Shown here in pieces: positions 16,301 through 25,500 of a DNA stretch of 41,676 nt. Origin of the DNA: Streptomyces novaecaesareae (GTDB taxonomy: Bacteria > Actinomycetota > Actinomycetes > Streptomycetales > Streptomycetaceae); contig NZ_JNWQ01000063.1 in the NCBI RefSeq assembly GCF_000716875.1, positions 1 to 41,676 on the forward strand. Reading direction: 5' to 3'. Both the position numbers and the translations under genes were made by a program. Each line of letters begins with the position of its first letter. Position 1 is the stretch's first letter. The notes beneath the pieces were generated by a model, which saw only the letters and a program-made list of their open reading frames with translations, was not told the origin of the DNA and ran no database searches.

Positions 16301-17673
16301 TCGCCGCCGGGCAGGTGGTTGGCGCCGAAGTAGTACTGGGTGCCCTCGACGGTGGTGATCCGCCAGGCTTCGCCGTTCCAGGCCCCGTTGTTCTGGCCTG
16401 TCAGCCGCTCGACCTTGGTGCCGTCCTCGCCCTGGAGGTGCCAGTCGCACGACGTGTCGTCCTTGACCAGCTGGCCCGCGTGGCCCGCGAGCGAGAGCTG
16501 CAGCAGGTCGCCGCCCCAGCACTGGTCGCCCGACTTGTCGATGCCGGCGTCCTTGCAGCTCTTGTAGCCGCGGACGATCGAGCCCGGGTGCCACTCCCAG
16601 CCCTCGCCGATCCAGGACGGCTGGGCGTTGGTGGAGGCCGTCTTGCCGTCGACACTGGAGGAGTCGTAGCCGAGCGAGACGTCGGGAGCCGGCCCCGCCA
16701 GGGCGGAGGGCAGCTCGACGGTGTAGCCGTAGGTGAAGTTGCCCGCGTTCGCGCCCGCCTGCCAGGAGGCGGACGGGGTGATCGGCGAGGCGGTGAAGTC
16801 ACCGCTGCTGCCCTTGGCGTCGGCCTCGACGGCGAGCGCCACGGTGGGCGGGGCGGAGCCGGGGGACGCGAAGGCGCCCGCGGCGAAGGACTTGGAGGCA
16901 CCCGTGGTGGTGGTCTGGGGGACATCGACCTCGGCCACGAGTCGGCCGGTGGACTCGTCACGGTGGGACGGCACCGGGGTGCGTGTCTTGCAGGCGGCGT
17001 CGCCGGGGGTCGTCAGCGCGCAACCCGGCAGTTGGACGACCCGGGCCCGGGACGCCCAGTTCGCGCCGGCATTCTTCGCCCAGGCCTGGATGTCGATGCT
17101 GACTTGGATCCGGCCCGCCTGGCTGCCCCCACCGGCGTCGGTGAGCGCGACCAGGGCGCCGTTCACTCCGGCAGCCTTGGCCTGCCCCTGGTCGGCCAGT
17201 TCGACCCTGAGCGTCCGGGCGGAGTCCGTGGCAGCGGCTGCCGGTGCGCTCAGGGCCGACTGCTCGGTGCCGGCGGTGGGCGCGATCCAGACCGGCAGGG
17301 AACCGGCCTGGACCGGCTGTGCGGGTCCGCGGGCCGGGGCGGCTTCGGAAGCCGCCGGCGCTTGGCCCGGCCGACCGTTCGCGCCTCCGAGCACCGCGGT
17401 GGCGCTGCCGGACGGTGGGCTGCTGTCGGCCGGTGGTGACCACTTCTTGCCCGCGTCAGGTGTGTGACCGGCAGCCTTGCCGTTCGTGCCCTTCACCGGC
17501 CGGACATCCGGCACCGGCGTGTTCGGTGGCACCCACACCTTGGGCGGGGCGGCTGCCTGGGCGACCGCCTCGACCGAGGGGACCGTCACCACCGACATGC
17601 AGACGGCCAGGGCAGCCACGACGGACACTCTCAGACTGCGTGGACGCGTGAACACACGGACTTTGCGCGACAA
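10348..17673 (-). CDS. secreted RHS-repeat polymorphic toxin with Hint domain and nuclease-like tip
   Basis: 2441 residues. Sec signal peptide at 1-46 (LRVSVVAALAVCMSVV ... AVAQA). From ~330 a SpvB/TcaC-like region begins (LGYDSSSVDGKTAS, GEGWEWHPGSIVRGY). YD/RHS repeats run ~990-1880; the RHS core box is near 1890-1960 (DPFGNERG, LLGAREYDPKTGRFISPDP, NAYAYANNSP). An Ala/Glu-rich linker follows, then a Hint domain at ~2159-2313 from CNSFPAATLVLMADGS to VLVHNC. The last ~128 residues are the tip: RQIRFDGFDEVNGVLIDRKMAV gives Asp and D-x-K residues as in restriction-fold toxins (Tox-REase type, subgroup uncertain). TTG at 17673 is chosen because GGGGGAG precedes it by four bases; a longer frame from 17853 has no such site. 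RHS shells encase toxins and Hint cleaves the tip; activity here is inferred. Confidence 0.88.
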   Translation of the reverse strand: MSRKVRVFTRPRSLRVSVVAALAVCMSVVTVPSVEAVAQAAAPPKVWVPPNTPVPDVRPVKGTNGKAAGHTPDAGKKWSPPADSSPPSGSATAVLGGANGRPGQAPAASEAAPARGPAQPVQAGSLPVWIAPTAGTEQSALSAPAAAATDSARTLRVELADQGQAKAAGVNGALVALTDAGGGSQAGRIQVSIDIQAWAKNAGANWASRARVVQLPGCALTTPGDAACKTRTPVPSHRDESTGRLVAEVDVPQTTTTGASKSFAAGAFASPGSAPPTVALAVEADAKGSSGDFTASPITPSASWQAGANAGNFTYGYTVELPSALAGPAPDVSLGYDSSSVDGKTASTNAQPSWIGEGWEWHPGSIVRGYKSCKDAGIDKSGDQCWGGDLLQLSLAGHAGQLVKDDTSCDWHLQGEDGTKVERLTGQNNGAWNGEAWRITTVEGTQYYFGANHLPGGDGTDQAANSVSTVPIYWPGGQDPCLKTGSPATGSWNQMGWQWSLDYVVDPHQNLITYRYEQEQNSYVRGGGQNNGNGPRAQYQRASYPTSVGYGQRLPDQIAAKGRANPAARVLFRTVERCLPDNTLSCDPSQRTKANAKRWPDTPVDQTCDQTGDCTVYSPTFWTTKRLTAIDTEVWDGASYRAVDSFALSHSFQDPGDGTSPSLWLDSVQRTGRNNRTPVTLPAVSFQPLQIANRVRGPIVRPDGTSASVEPYNRPRIQKITTETGGLIDVVYRLAECSREPGGQMPASEDSNTMACMPVKWYLPGQSAPDPVNDWFNKVIVQSVTQEDSVAGGQPAVVTDYEYPGGAAWHRNDSEMADPKTRTWDQFRGYATVITRTGSGSPAEKAPRTQSIATFLRGMDGDVLANGTTRQVSVRDVHGGTIKDENALAGFIRDSATYNGENGEVLSTVVSDPWLGPVTATRAQSGGMPAITARAVNVQKVTNRDKLANGWRTRERSTSYDSTPFARPLTVYDNGDTAHPEQLLCTSFEYATGPGGAPTQLASRTLVLKGACGQTATKDNTVADTRAYFDGLELGKAGTTAEQTSTEVLERYDEAGKPVYRTTARASFDTYGRVISTVDPTRTDATHPTGAETKTAYSPATGQLPTQVTHTNPMGWQTVSTLDVGRGSALKIQDENGRVSEQEFDSLGRAVAGWSPGHERSRFPDRPNRKFSYSVNGANAPSLVLSQALMGDLATYTSSFTIYDGLGRVRQTQASTPSGATGRMITDALFDSHGWQIKTSAAYYNDQAQPSGQLFLPNGGVEPDGKIPSQTVQTYDGMGRVTDSAFLSYGVEQWRTHTDFVGADEVRTTPPAGGYASATITDARGNTVALRQYKGNTPTGAYDETTYGYTPDGKESWRKDAAGNLWAYEYDLLGRPVKSTDPDAGTGTTAYDDSKNLVTVTDSRGKSATTVTDLLGRTVAAYEGTAVDPTKKVAAWTYDTLANGKPTSSTRYVGGVDDDHAYKSEITGYDIGYRELGSKTTIPASEDKLLAGVYQTDNTYDAAGRLDTTTMPAVAAANLGREKVSIATDTVGHLVGLSSVLGNAPSTTYVADVRYDPYGRPYRTTLGGAGSQVVATLSIDDATGRVMRSTLDKSTAPTAHVDSVDYTYNPLGQVTSARNAQDGQVADLQCFTHDYLGRLTQAWTDTGTQTTKPQPSVPGVGACANTDSPSVSGGKPSVGGPAPYWQQYEYDLIGNRTKLVQKDVNGDTTKDVTTTQTFGTGPNTPSTDPKTGGGTGGPHALMKSAQTGPAGTAVTSYTYDAAGNTTSITDTPGTRTLTWNAQGKLDQITGTGQSGATGYVYDVSGNQLIRRDPGKTTLNLGADQITLDTTSGTKAVTNVRTYAAPNGMSITRTTTADGNSTLAYQAADPHGTNGVQFDATTLAHVRRPTDPFGNERGTQPAAGVWAGDKGFVGGTKEKSTGFTLLGAREYDPKTGRFISPDPITVAGDPQQWNAYAYANNSPINKSDANGLRLDCDQASECAGWHTDSHGETTQVVVVEKPTADVQKAQQAVEEADHVVRVNTRKRDELVHKVVDIVGDLIGFNDARDCFTKGDVLSCINTALNVVPWGKLAKAVKAGIEALKIYKEINKIYTAIRSGERAAKEAEAALVTVKTAAGEARAAEKAAAKAAEEKAAKETAADAAGTESKAAKAEADEPSLAKCNSFPAATLVLMADGSTKPIGDVRDGDVVMATDPQTDETRPETVTATITTPDDKDFTDLTLTDDANPRGPPASDQAKITSTYHHPYWSETRQQWVDAGELTPGEHLRQPDGTTRTIQSIRNYPYAVTTHNLTVAQLHTYYVLAGATPVLVHNCDGEVDWVAENASKSGPAQAYEDGVTGARSRISTQTREAPALDYIHPSGQTRQIRFDGFDEVNGVLIDRKMAVTTFNKSYRQAMNQSLALEQNGYTGRWEVPTEAEAARARKLLGGLLITNIRVRVVP
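10732..10782 (-). repeat. parental Hint-tail block of the RHS gene
   Basis: The seventeen codons that end the Hint domain, from His-Thr-Tyr-Tyr to Val-His-Asn-Cys. GC falls sharply on the toxin side of this block, marking it as the joint between a conserved shell and an exchangeable tip. Copies lie at 4550-4600 and 3634-3681. Confidence 0.88.
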
Positions 17674-17932
17674 CTGACTCCCCCACAGATCACCAAGGCT
17701 CGAACCGAGCAACCGTGCCGGCCCGGACCCCCGGCACCTTAGGGGCATACGACCTATGTGCGATAGGACGACTTCATGTTCACGCAGTGTGGCGATCGTC
17801 ACGCAGAGAGCAATGTGACACCAGTCACGACAACTCGGACACCTTGTCGACAAAGTCCTTTGACAGCGCGGGAGATGTGAAGGCAGCGTGCGACCGATCT
17901 CTGCTCACATCACTTTTGACGACGGGGTCTTC
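17674..17932. promoter_or_regulatory. divergent promoter region of RHS and LamG genes
   Basis: This 259-bp gap between oppositely reading genes must hold both promoters. Visible symmetric elements are GTGAC-ACCA-GTCAC (17815-17828), the palindrome TTGTCGACAA (17844-17853), and a 7-bp GTGCCGG hairpin (17716-17737) in the RHS leader. I could not pick convincing -35/-10 pairs. Shared symmetric sites would allow common control of both genes. Confidence 0.45.
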
Positions 17933-20900
17933 ATGTCGAGGTCACAACCACCTCCTCTTTCAATTCCCGGACGGAACAAGGGAATGCGGACATTCCGCGC
18001 GGCTCTGCTGCCGGTCGCCTGCACCGCCGCCCTCACCCTCGGCGCCGGCCTGTTGGCGACGCCCGGTGTTGCGGCGGCGGCGACCGCCGACCACAACCAC
18101 GGCCCTGCCGACCCTTCCTGGCCGACGCCACCACCGCCACCGGACAAGGGCCAGGCAAGCCCCAAGTCCGCGCAGATCGAGGCGATCCGCACCGCCCAGA
18201 CCAAGGCGAGGAGCACCGGGAAGCCCGTCGTCGTCGACGCGCTGACCACCGGCAGTAGCCAGACCACCGCCAACCCGGACGGCACGCTGACCAGTGACTC
18301 CTCGCCGGTGGCGGAGCGGGTCAAGAACGCCGACGGCAGCTGGCGAGGCGTGGACGCGACGCTGCGGGCCAACCCGGACGGCACGCTCGCTCCGACCGCC
18401 GTGCCCTCCGCTCTCACCTTCTCCGGTGGCGGAAGCGGCCCGCTGGCCACCATGACGACGGCGGACGGCAAGAAGCTGTCGATCAAGGCCCAGTTCGACC
18501 TGCCGAAGCCCCAACTCACCGGCAGCAGTGCGCTCTACCGGTCCGTCCTGCCCGATGTCGACCTGGAGCTGAGCGCCACACCAGCGGGCGGCTGGCGCCA
18601 GGTTCTGATCATCCGGACCCCGCAGGCCGCGGCCGACCCGAGGATCAGCAGGCTGCACCTCGACACCGCCACCGACGGGCTGACCGTCAAGGCGGACGCC
18701 AACGGCAACCTGACGGCCGAGGACGCCGCCGGCAAGGCCCGCTTCAGCGCCCCGGCACCGGTCATGTGGGACTCCACCACGACGCCCGCCACCACCGCTT
18801 CTTCCGCGCAGCCCAAGGCCGCAGCTCCGGCCACGGACGGTGCCCCGGCGCCGGTCGGGTCCGACAGCAAGGCGCCCGGCCCCAACGCGAGGACCTCGCC
18901 GATCGCCGCCACCGTCAGCGGCACCGGCATCGAGCTGGTCCCGGACGCCGTGCTCCTCGGGCAGGGCACCGGCCCGTGGTACATCGACCCGGGCTGGAAC
19001 CCCAGTGTCGACGGCGGCACCGAGGCCTGGGCACAGGTGCAGTCGGCCTACCCCGACACCCGGGAGTACAACGGCACCCAGTACGGCCAGGACACGCCGG
19101 GCGCCGGCTACTGCGGCTACATCGACACGGTCAACAAGTGCCAGAAGCAAGGGAAGGAGCGCGCCTACTTCAGGGTCGGCCTGAACCCGGCGTTCTGGGA
19201 CTCGGAAGTGCAGAGCGCCAAGCTCTACGCCACCATCGCGGAATCGTCCAGTCCCTCGACCCCCACACCGATGGGCCTCTACTCGACCGGTGCGGCACCG
19301 GAGAAGCAGATCGGTTGGGAGACCACCTGGAACCGCCAGCCGTGCCCCAACCCCGGGGACTGTTCCAGGATCGGCCTGAACTGGATCAAGGGGACGGGCG
19401 GCATCGAGTACGACGTCCTCGGCCAGATGGCCCAGACAGCGCGCGAGCACTGGGGCAACTGGACGTTCATGTTCACCCCCGACGACGAGACCAACAAGTA
19501 CTACCACCAGCGGTTCGCCAACAACCCGCACGTCGTCGTCACCTACGACTTCAAACCCCACATCGGCGATCCGGCCACCAGCCCGACGCCGGGCATCGCC
19601 CGTGACGCGGCGTACAGCCAGTGCCAGACCCCCGGCACCGCCAACCCCTGGGACAACCCCGGCTGGGTCGGGATCAACACCGACATCAACCTGAGCGTCG
19701 ACACCTGGTCGCCGACCGGCGAGCAGCTCTGGACCTCGTTCAAGATCTGGGACAACGACGACAACGGCTCCTCCAAGCTCTACGAGACCGGCTGGACGGC
19801 GAGTTCGGGCCGCAAGAACGCGAGCGTCGGTTCCCTGATCGACGGACACGAGTACGGCTGGTTCGCCGCCACCACCGATGGCACTCTCACCAGCGACAAC
19901 AGCCCGATGTGCTTCCTGCGCATCGACCGGACCCCGCCGACCGCCCGCATCACCTCGACGGACTTCCCCGAGTCGGGCAGCCTCGGCGGGCACCCCAAGC
20001 GGGTCGGCGAGGAGGGAATCTTCACCCTGACCGGGACCGACCCGGCTCCGGCCACCGGAGGCCGCTCCTCGGGGCTGGCCTGCGCCCGCTGGACCACCGA
20101 CCCGGTCCAGGCCGCGGCCACCGGCTGGAGCTGCAACGACAACGGCATCGTCAAGATGGAGGGCAACGGCAGCTTCCAGCTGAAGTACCAGCCCAAGCAC
20201 TGGGGGACCAACTTCCTCTACCTGCAGACCCAGGACAACGCCGGCAACATGTCCCAGCCGGTCGCGTACACCTTCTTCGTCCCCGGCAACCCCGAGGCCG
20301 GCGACCCGGTCATGGGCGACATCGACAGCGACCGGAAGGCCGACATCCTGCTGCCGGACGGCACCGGCTCACTGCGCCTGGTCGGCGCGAACGCCGACCC
20401 GTACGCCGCCCCGAACACCAAGCCGGCCTCGGCACCGGGAGCAGCCGGCAACCAGGACTGGAGCACCGTCCAGATCACCCACCGGGGCTCGTTCACCGAG
20501 CACAACGTCGACGACCTGGTCGCGCATGCGCCTGGCGCCGGCGAGCTGTACCTCTACGGCAATGACGACACCGTCGGCCACCTGGACGGTCAGTCGAACG
20601 TGCCCCTGACCAAGTCGGGTACATGTGTACTCCCTGGAGGGACGTCGATCACCTGCTCGGCGTACGGGAACGGCGGCGACTGGTCCGCGGTGACCCAGAT
20701 AGCGGCGTTCGGATCTCCCACGGGCGACACCGTCAAGGATCCGGGCACCACAGCGGCCCGTCTACCGCGTTCTTCGTTGCTCTTCGTCGAAGACGGCCGG
20801 CTCTGGCTCGCGCGCTCCACGAGCTCAGGGATGCTCGACGGGCCGACCATCCTGCTGTCGGATCCGAACAAGCAGAAGGACAAGCCGGACTGGGCCTCCT

Positions 20901-22318
20901 ACGACCTGATCACCCCCGGCCCGGCCAAGGGAACGAACATCCCCACGGTGTGGGCTCGTTCGAAGATCGACGGCTCCATCCACGCCTACCAGTTGGCTCC
21001 GGCTCCTGGCGGCGCCTTCGACGCCTCCGCCTTCGCCAACCCCGCCGACGGCAGGTTGGCCGACGGGATCGACGCCAAGCTCTACCCGAAGGTCGGCTCC
21101 AACGGTGACGTCACGGGGGACGGTGTTCCGGACCTCTGGGCCGTGGATTCCGACAACCAGCTGATCGCCTGGGCCGGCATCGGCACCAGGGCGGCCGACC
21201 CCAACGGCGGCCCGACGGTGACCGGGCTGGAGAAGTCCCCGGTCGTGCTCGGGAACCTCAACCACCCCACCGGCAGCTGGCTGGCCGCGCCCGACGGCAC
21301 CAACGCCGTCCGGGACGGCCAGAAGCGCACCGACGGCTGGGCCACCAACGTCGGCTGGGTCGGGGACACCGTGGACGGTCGACCGGCCACCGTGGGTGCC
21401 TTCAGTCCCGGCGCCGGCTCGCACGTCACGATGTCGGGTCCCGTGGTCGACACCCGCAAGAGCTTCACCGTCTCCACCTGGGCCAAGGCCGGAGGAAGCG
21501 GCGTCATCGCCAGCCAGGAGACCGTACACGGCAGCAACTTCATGCTGTACACGGACGGTCCCGACCAGAACTGGGGCTTCGCCCTGGCGTACGCCGACGA
21601 CGACAACTGGTCGTACGACTCCACGCGCACCACGAACGCCGCTGCCCGGACCCGTCCCGGTGTGTGGACCCGGCTGACCGCCTCCTACAACGCGGACACC
21701 GGCATGATGGCGCTGTACGTCGACGGCGTCCTCGCGGGCACGGCGGTCCACCGGGCGAGCACCAGCCCGCCGTCCTCGGGAGCGTTCACGCTCGGGCAGT
21801 ACAAGTACCAGTCCAAGCCGAGCTCGAACTTCGACGGAAGCATCGGCAGCACCGCCGTCTACCCGTTCGCGGTCGCTCCGGCCGCGCCGGGCGTCACCGG
21901 CCTCGTCCGCTCGGGCGTCGACTCCGGCCTGTGCGTCGACGACGTCAACGCCGGTACCGCCGACGGCAACCCGATCCTGCTGGTGAGCTGCAACGAGAGC
22001 GATGCGCAGCAGCTCTCGCTCGGGAGTGACGGCACCGTCCGTGTCAAGGGTGGGTGCATCGCTCCGGTGAACGCCGGCACGGCCGCCGGCACGCAGTTGG
22101 AGTTCCGCACCTGCTACGGCACCTCGGAGCAGCGGTGGATCCCGCTCGCGAACAACGCGCTGTACCACCCGGTCTCCGGCCGTTGCTTCAGCCTGCCGCC
22201 CGACGGGCCGACCGCAGGAGCACGGCTCCAGCTGTCGGACTGCAAGGACGAGGCGAAGCAGCAGTGGAGCATGCCGATGCTGCGGACTGCTGCGCTGCCC
22301 GCTCCACCGCGATCCTGA
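17933..22318 (+). CDS. large secreted FG-GAP/LamG/ricin-lectin protein, RHS partner
   Basis: 1461 residues. A Sec signal (FRAALLPVACTAALTLGAGLLATPGVAAAA) follows a 17-residue basic leader. The N-terminal ~400 residues resemble the region found in front of many actinobacterial RHS genes (repeated NPDGTL, SGTGIELVPDAVLLG). A jelly-roll-like part follows, then two FG-GAP-type calcium motifs (DIDSDRKADILLPDG ~795; DVTGDGVPDLWAVD ~1055), a LamG domain at ~1173-1312 (FTVSTWAKAG, NFDGSIGSTAVYP), and a ricin-B-type trefoil at ~1322-1456 with QxW-like repeats (QQLSLG, EQRWIP, KQQWSMP). It is likely extracellular and binds carbohydrate or cell wall. Start: ATG at 17933 with GGGG five bases upstream; GTG at 17888 and ATG at 17984 are possible. 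Partnership with the RHS toxin is inferred from the divergent pairing. Confidence 0.82.
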   Translation: MSRSQPPPLSIPGRNKGMRTFRAALLPVACTAALTLGAGLLATPGVAAAATADHNHGPADPSWPTPPPPPDKGQASPKSAQIEAIRTAQTKARSTGKPVVVDALTTGSSQTTANPDGTLTSDSSPVAERVKNADGSWRGVDATLRANPDGTLAPTAVPSALTFSGGGSGPLATMTTADGKKLSIKAQFDLPKPQLTGSSALYRSVLPDVDLELSATPAGGWRQVLIIRTPQAAADPRISRLHLDTATDGLTVKADANGNLTAEDAAGKARFSAPAPVMWDSTTTPATTASSAQPKAAAPATDGAPAPVGSDSKAPGPNARTSPIAATVSGTGIELVPDAVLLGQGTGPWYIDPGWNPSVDGGTEAWAQVQSAYPDTREYNGTQYGQDTPGAGYCGYIDTVNKCQKQGKERAYFRVGLNPAFWDSEVQSAKLYATIAESSSPSTPTPMGLYSTGAAPEKQIGWETTWNRQPCPNPGDCSRIGLNWIKGTGGIEYDVLGQMAQTAREHWGNWTFMFTPDDETNKYYHQRFANNPHVVVTYDFKPHIGDPATSPTPGIARDAAYSQCQTPGTANPWDNPGWVGINTDINLSVDTWSPTGEQLWTSFKIWDNDDNGSSKLYETGWTASSGRKNASVGSLIDGHEYGWFAATTDGTLTSDNSPMCFLRIDRTPPTARITSTDFPESGSLGGHPKRVGEEGIFTLTGTDPAPATGGRSSGLACARWTTDPVQAAATGWSCNDNGIVKMEGNGSFQLKYQPKHWGTNFLYLQTQDNAGNMSQPVAYTFFVPGNPEAGDPVMGDIDSDRKADILLPDGTGSLRLVGANADPYAAPNTKPASAPGAAGNQDWSTVQITHRGSFTEHNVDDLVAHAPGAGELYLYGNDDTVGHLDGQSNVPLTKSGTCVLPGGTSITCSAYGNGGDWSAVTQIAAFGSPTGDTVKDPGTTAARLPRSSLLFVEDGRLWLARSTSSGMLDGPTILLSDPNKQKDKPDWASYDLITPGPAKGTNIPTVWARSKIDGSIHAYQLAPAPGGAFDASAFANPADGRLADGIDAKLYPKVGSNGDVTGDGVPDLWAVDSDNQLIAWAGIGTRAADPNGGPTVTGLEKSPVVLGNLNHPTGSWLAAPDGTNAVRDGQKRTDGWATNVGWVGDTVDGRPATVGAFSPGAGSHVTMSGPVVDTRKSFTVSTWAKAGGSGVIASQETVHGSNFMLYTDGPDQNWGFALAYADDDNWSYDSTRTTNAAARTRPGVWTRLTASYNADTGMMALYVDGVLAGTAVHRASTSPPSSGAFTLGQYKYQSKPSSNFDGSIGSTAVYPFAVAPAAPGVTGLVRSGVDSGLCVDDVNAGTADGNPILLVSCNESDAQQLSLGSDGTVRVKGGCIAPVNAGTAAGTQLEFRTCYGTSEQRWIPLANNALYHPVSGRCFSLPPDGPTAGARLQLSDCKDEAKQQWSMPMLRTAALPAPPRS

Positions 22319-22342
22319 CCTCGATGTTCTGAGGGGGCGCCA

Positions 22343-22374
22343 GGGCCCGTGCCGCCGATCGGTGGTGCGGGCCC
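22343..22374 (+). terminator. terminator after LamG-protein gene
   Basis: A 14-bp stem (GGGCCCGTGCCGCC against GGTGGTGCGGGCCC, with G-T wobbles) and a GATC loop, 24 bp after the stop. The 190-bp gap to the next gene has no other feature. Confidence 0.75.
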
Positions 22375-22508
22375 GTTGGGTTGTCGGGTGGGGCTGGTAA
22401 GGGGAGGAATCGGGGCAAGGGCGGCATAGCCGTCGGCGGCGTTGACACCGGGTCGGGGAGCTGGTGGGGTTGCGGGCGATGTGGTTCTGGCCTGGCGAGG
22501 AGGCTCCT

Positions 22509-25500
22509 GTGCAAGCCCGAGTGTCCGTTGTGGCCGGGCGGCGGCTGCGGTCGCAGTTGGAGCAGAGTGCGGCGTTGCGGGAGGTGCTGCAGCACCCGGC
22601 GGCGTTGGCCGCGCGGCGGGCGACGGCGCGGACGTGCCGTCAGCTGGCGCCGCGGGCGGCGGACCGGCTGATCGCCGACCTCAAGGGCACGGAGCCGCTG
22701 TTGGCGTCGGTGCGGGCGGAGCGTGCGGCGGGGCGGCCGGGGCTGCGGGCGATGCAGATCGCGGCCGGGGTCGCGGCCGCGGCGGTGGTCGGCGGGCTGC
22801 TGGCCGGGCCGCTGCCGTCGGCGTACGCGGCGACGCCGGGGCCGGACGTGGTGAGCACCGCGCCGCAGACCCCGCTGGGCAGCGTGACCGATCCTCAGGT
22901 GTTCCCGCGCCCGCAGGAGCAGGCGGTGGCGGGCAAGGCCGTCACCGTGCCGGCGGCCGTGACGCTGGTGGCGGCGCCCAAGGCGGACCTCGGGGCGGTG
23001 CTGGCCGTCCGCGAGGTGCTGAAGGTCGCCGGGACGACCGAGGTGACGCCGCAGCCGGACGGCGGGACGCCGGCCGCCGGCTCACTGGTGGTGTACGTCG
23101 GCGGGCCCGCCGAGGGCGCCGGCGGCGAGGTGGACCGGGTGCTGCGGCAGCTGGCCGCCGCGGCCGGCGGCAAGGACGGCACCGGGCCCTCGACGGCGGG
23201 CATGCCGGTCGGCGGCCACGTGCTGTCGGCCGGTCAGCTGCCCGCCCAGGGCGGCGGGACGTACGGCGCCGTGGTGCTGTCGGGCGTGGACGCCACCGGC
23301 ACCTTCTACGCCGCGCAGAGCCTGCGCCAGCTGCTCGCCGCCGTACCGGCCGGGCAGGGCCAGGCGCCGGGCGCGACCGGGCTCGGCCTGCCCGGGATCA
23401 CCCTGCGGGACTGGCCGACCGGCGCGCCGGTGCGCGGCACCGCGGAGGCGTTCTACGGCACCCCGTGGACCGCCCAGCAGCGGCTGGACCAGGTCGACTT
23501 CCTCGGCCGGTCCAAGCAGAACTTCTACCTGTACGCCCCCGGTGACGACCCGTACCGGCTCTCCGGCTGGCGCAGCCCCTACCCGGCCGCCCAGGCGGAC
23601 GAGCTGCGCGAGCTGGGCGACCGGGCCCGGCGCAACCACGTCACGCTCGGCTACGCGATCGACCCGGGGCAGTCCCTCTGCTTCAGCTCCGGCAAGGACG
23701 TGGACGCGCTGGTGGCCAAGCTGGACGGGCTGCGCAAGCTCGGCTTCACCGCCTTCCAGCTGCAGTTCCTGGACGTCAGCTACGACGAGTGGCACTGCGG
23801 CGACGACCGCGACGAGTACGGCACCGGGCCCGCCGCGGCCGCCAAGGCGCAGGCCGAGCTGGTCAAGAAGGTGCAGGACCGGCTGGTCGCGAAGAACCCG
23901 GGCCTGGCCCCGCTGTCCGTCGTGCCCACCGAGTACCACCAGCAGGGCGCCACCCCGTACCGCAAGGCGCTCGCCGCGGCCCTTCCGGACGGCGTGCAGG
24001 TGGCCTGGAGCGGGGTCGGGGTGATCCCGGAGAAGATCACCGCCGCGCAGACCTCCGACACCGCCGGCCTGTACGGGCACCCGCTGGTCACCATGGACAA
24101 CTACCCGGTCAACGACGCCAGCCCGGACCGGCTCTTCCTCGGCGCCTACACCGGGCGCGAGCCCGGCGTGGCCACCCGCTCGGCGGTGATGCTGACCGGC
24201 GCGATGCAGCAGCCGGTGGCCTCCCGGATAGCCATCGCCACGGCCGGCGACTTCGCCTGGAACCCCACCGCGTACAAGCCGGACGAGTCCTGGCAGGCCG
24301 CCGTGCGCTCGCTCGCCGGGCCGACCGGCGCCGCCGCCACCCCCGCCGGGAGCGCACTGCCCGCCCTCACCGCGCTGGCCGGCAACAGCACCTCCTCGCC
24401 GCTGGCCAAGCAGGAGTCCGGCTACCTGACGCCGCTGCTCGACCGCTTCTGGGCCGCCGCCGAACCCACCTCCGGCGTGGCCCCCGACCTGGGCCGGCTG
24501 ATCGAGGCCGCCACCCCGCTGCGGCAGGCCTTCGCCTCGATGGCCACCGCCCAGCAGACCCTGGCCGGAACCCCGGCCACCGCCCAGCTGGCCGGCGAGG
24601 CCGGGCCCTGGCTCGGCCCGCTGCGCGACTACGGGCTCGCCGGACAGGCCGCCCTGGACATGCTGCTGGCCCAGCACGGCGGCGACGGCGCCGCGGCCTG
24701 GAAGGCCCGGGTCGAACTCAACCGGCTGCGCGCCCAGCTCGACCGGGCGCCTGCCAGCATCGGCCCCGGGGTGCTCGGCCCGTTCCTGGAGCGCGCCGTC
24801 CGCGCCGCCGACAACTGGGCCGGCGTCGGCGGCGGCGGGGTCATCCCGACCACCACCATGGGCACCGCGCACGACCACCTGCCCGCCCTGATGGCCGACG
24901 GCGTGGCCGACACCTTCTACTGGAGCTCCGCTCCCCCGCAGCCCGGCGACGCCGTCGGCCTGGACCTCGGCGCGGGCCGCCCGGTCGGCAACGTCACCGT
25001 GCTGATGGGCGGCTGGGGCAACGGCCCGGACGCCCAGACCGCCGTGGACGACTACATCCGCGACGGCGTGCTGGAGTACACCACCGGCGAGGGCGGCTGG
25101 AAGCAGCTCGCCGTCGTGAAGAACCAGAAGACGGTCAGCGCCCAGCTCCCGCCGGGCACCGTGGTACGGGCGGTGCGGCTGCGCGCCACCTCCGCGCAGA
25201 AGACCGCCGTCGCGGTGCGCGAGTTCACCGTCACCGCCCCGGACGAGTCCCCGGCGAGCGTCACCGGCGGGCCCGACGCGCTGCCCGGCTCCTCCGCCGC
25301 GGCCGTCCTGGACGGCAACCCCGACACCGCCTACCGGGCCGCCAAGGCGCCGACCGCGCAGGACGACCCGCTCACCGTCGAACTCGGCGCCGCCCGCCCG
25401 CTGGACCGGCTCACCATCCTGACCGACCCGAGCGTGCGCGCCACCGCCACCGTCGCGGTGCGCCGGGCCGACGGCACCTGGGCGGACATCGGCACCGTGC

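Noticed and set aside
13075..17439. Long plus-strand frame opposite the RHS gene
   Set aside because: It is the antisense shadow of the RHS gene, with Val/Gly/Arg-rich low-complexity translation and no domain.
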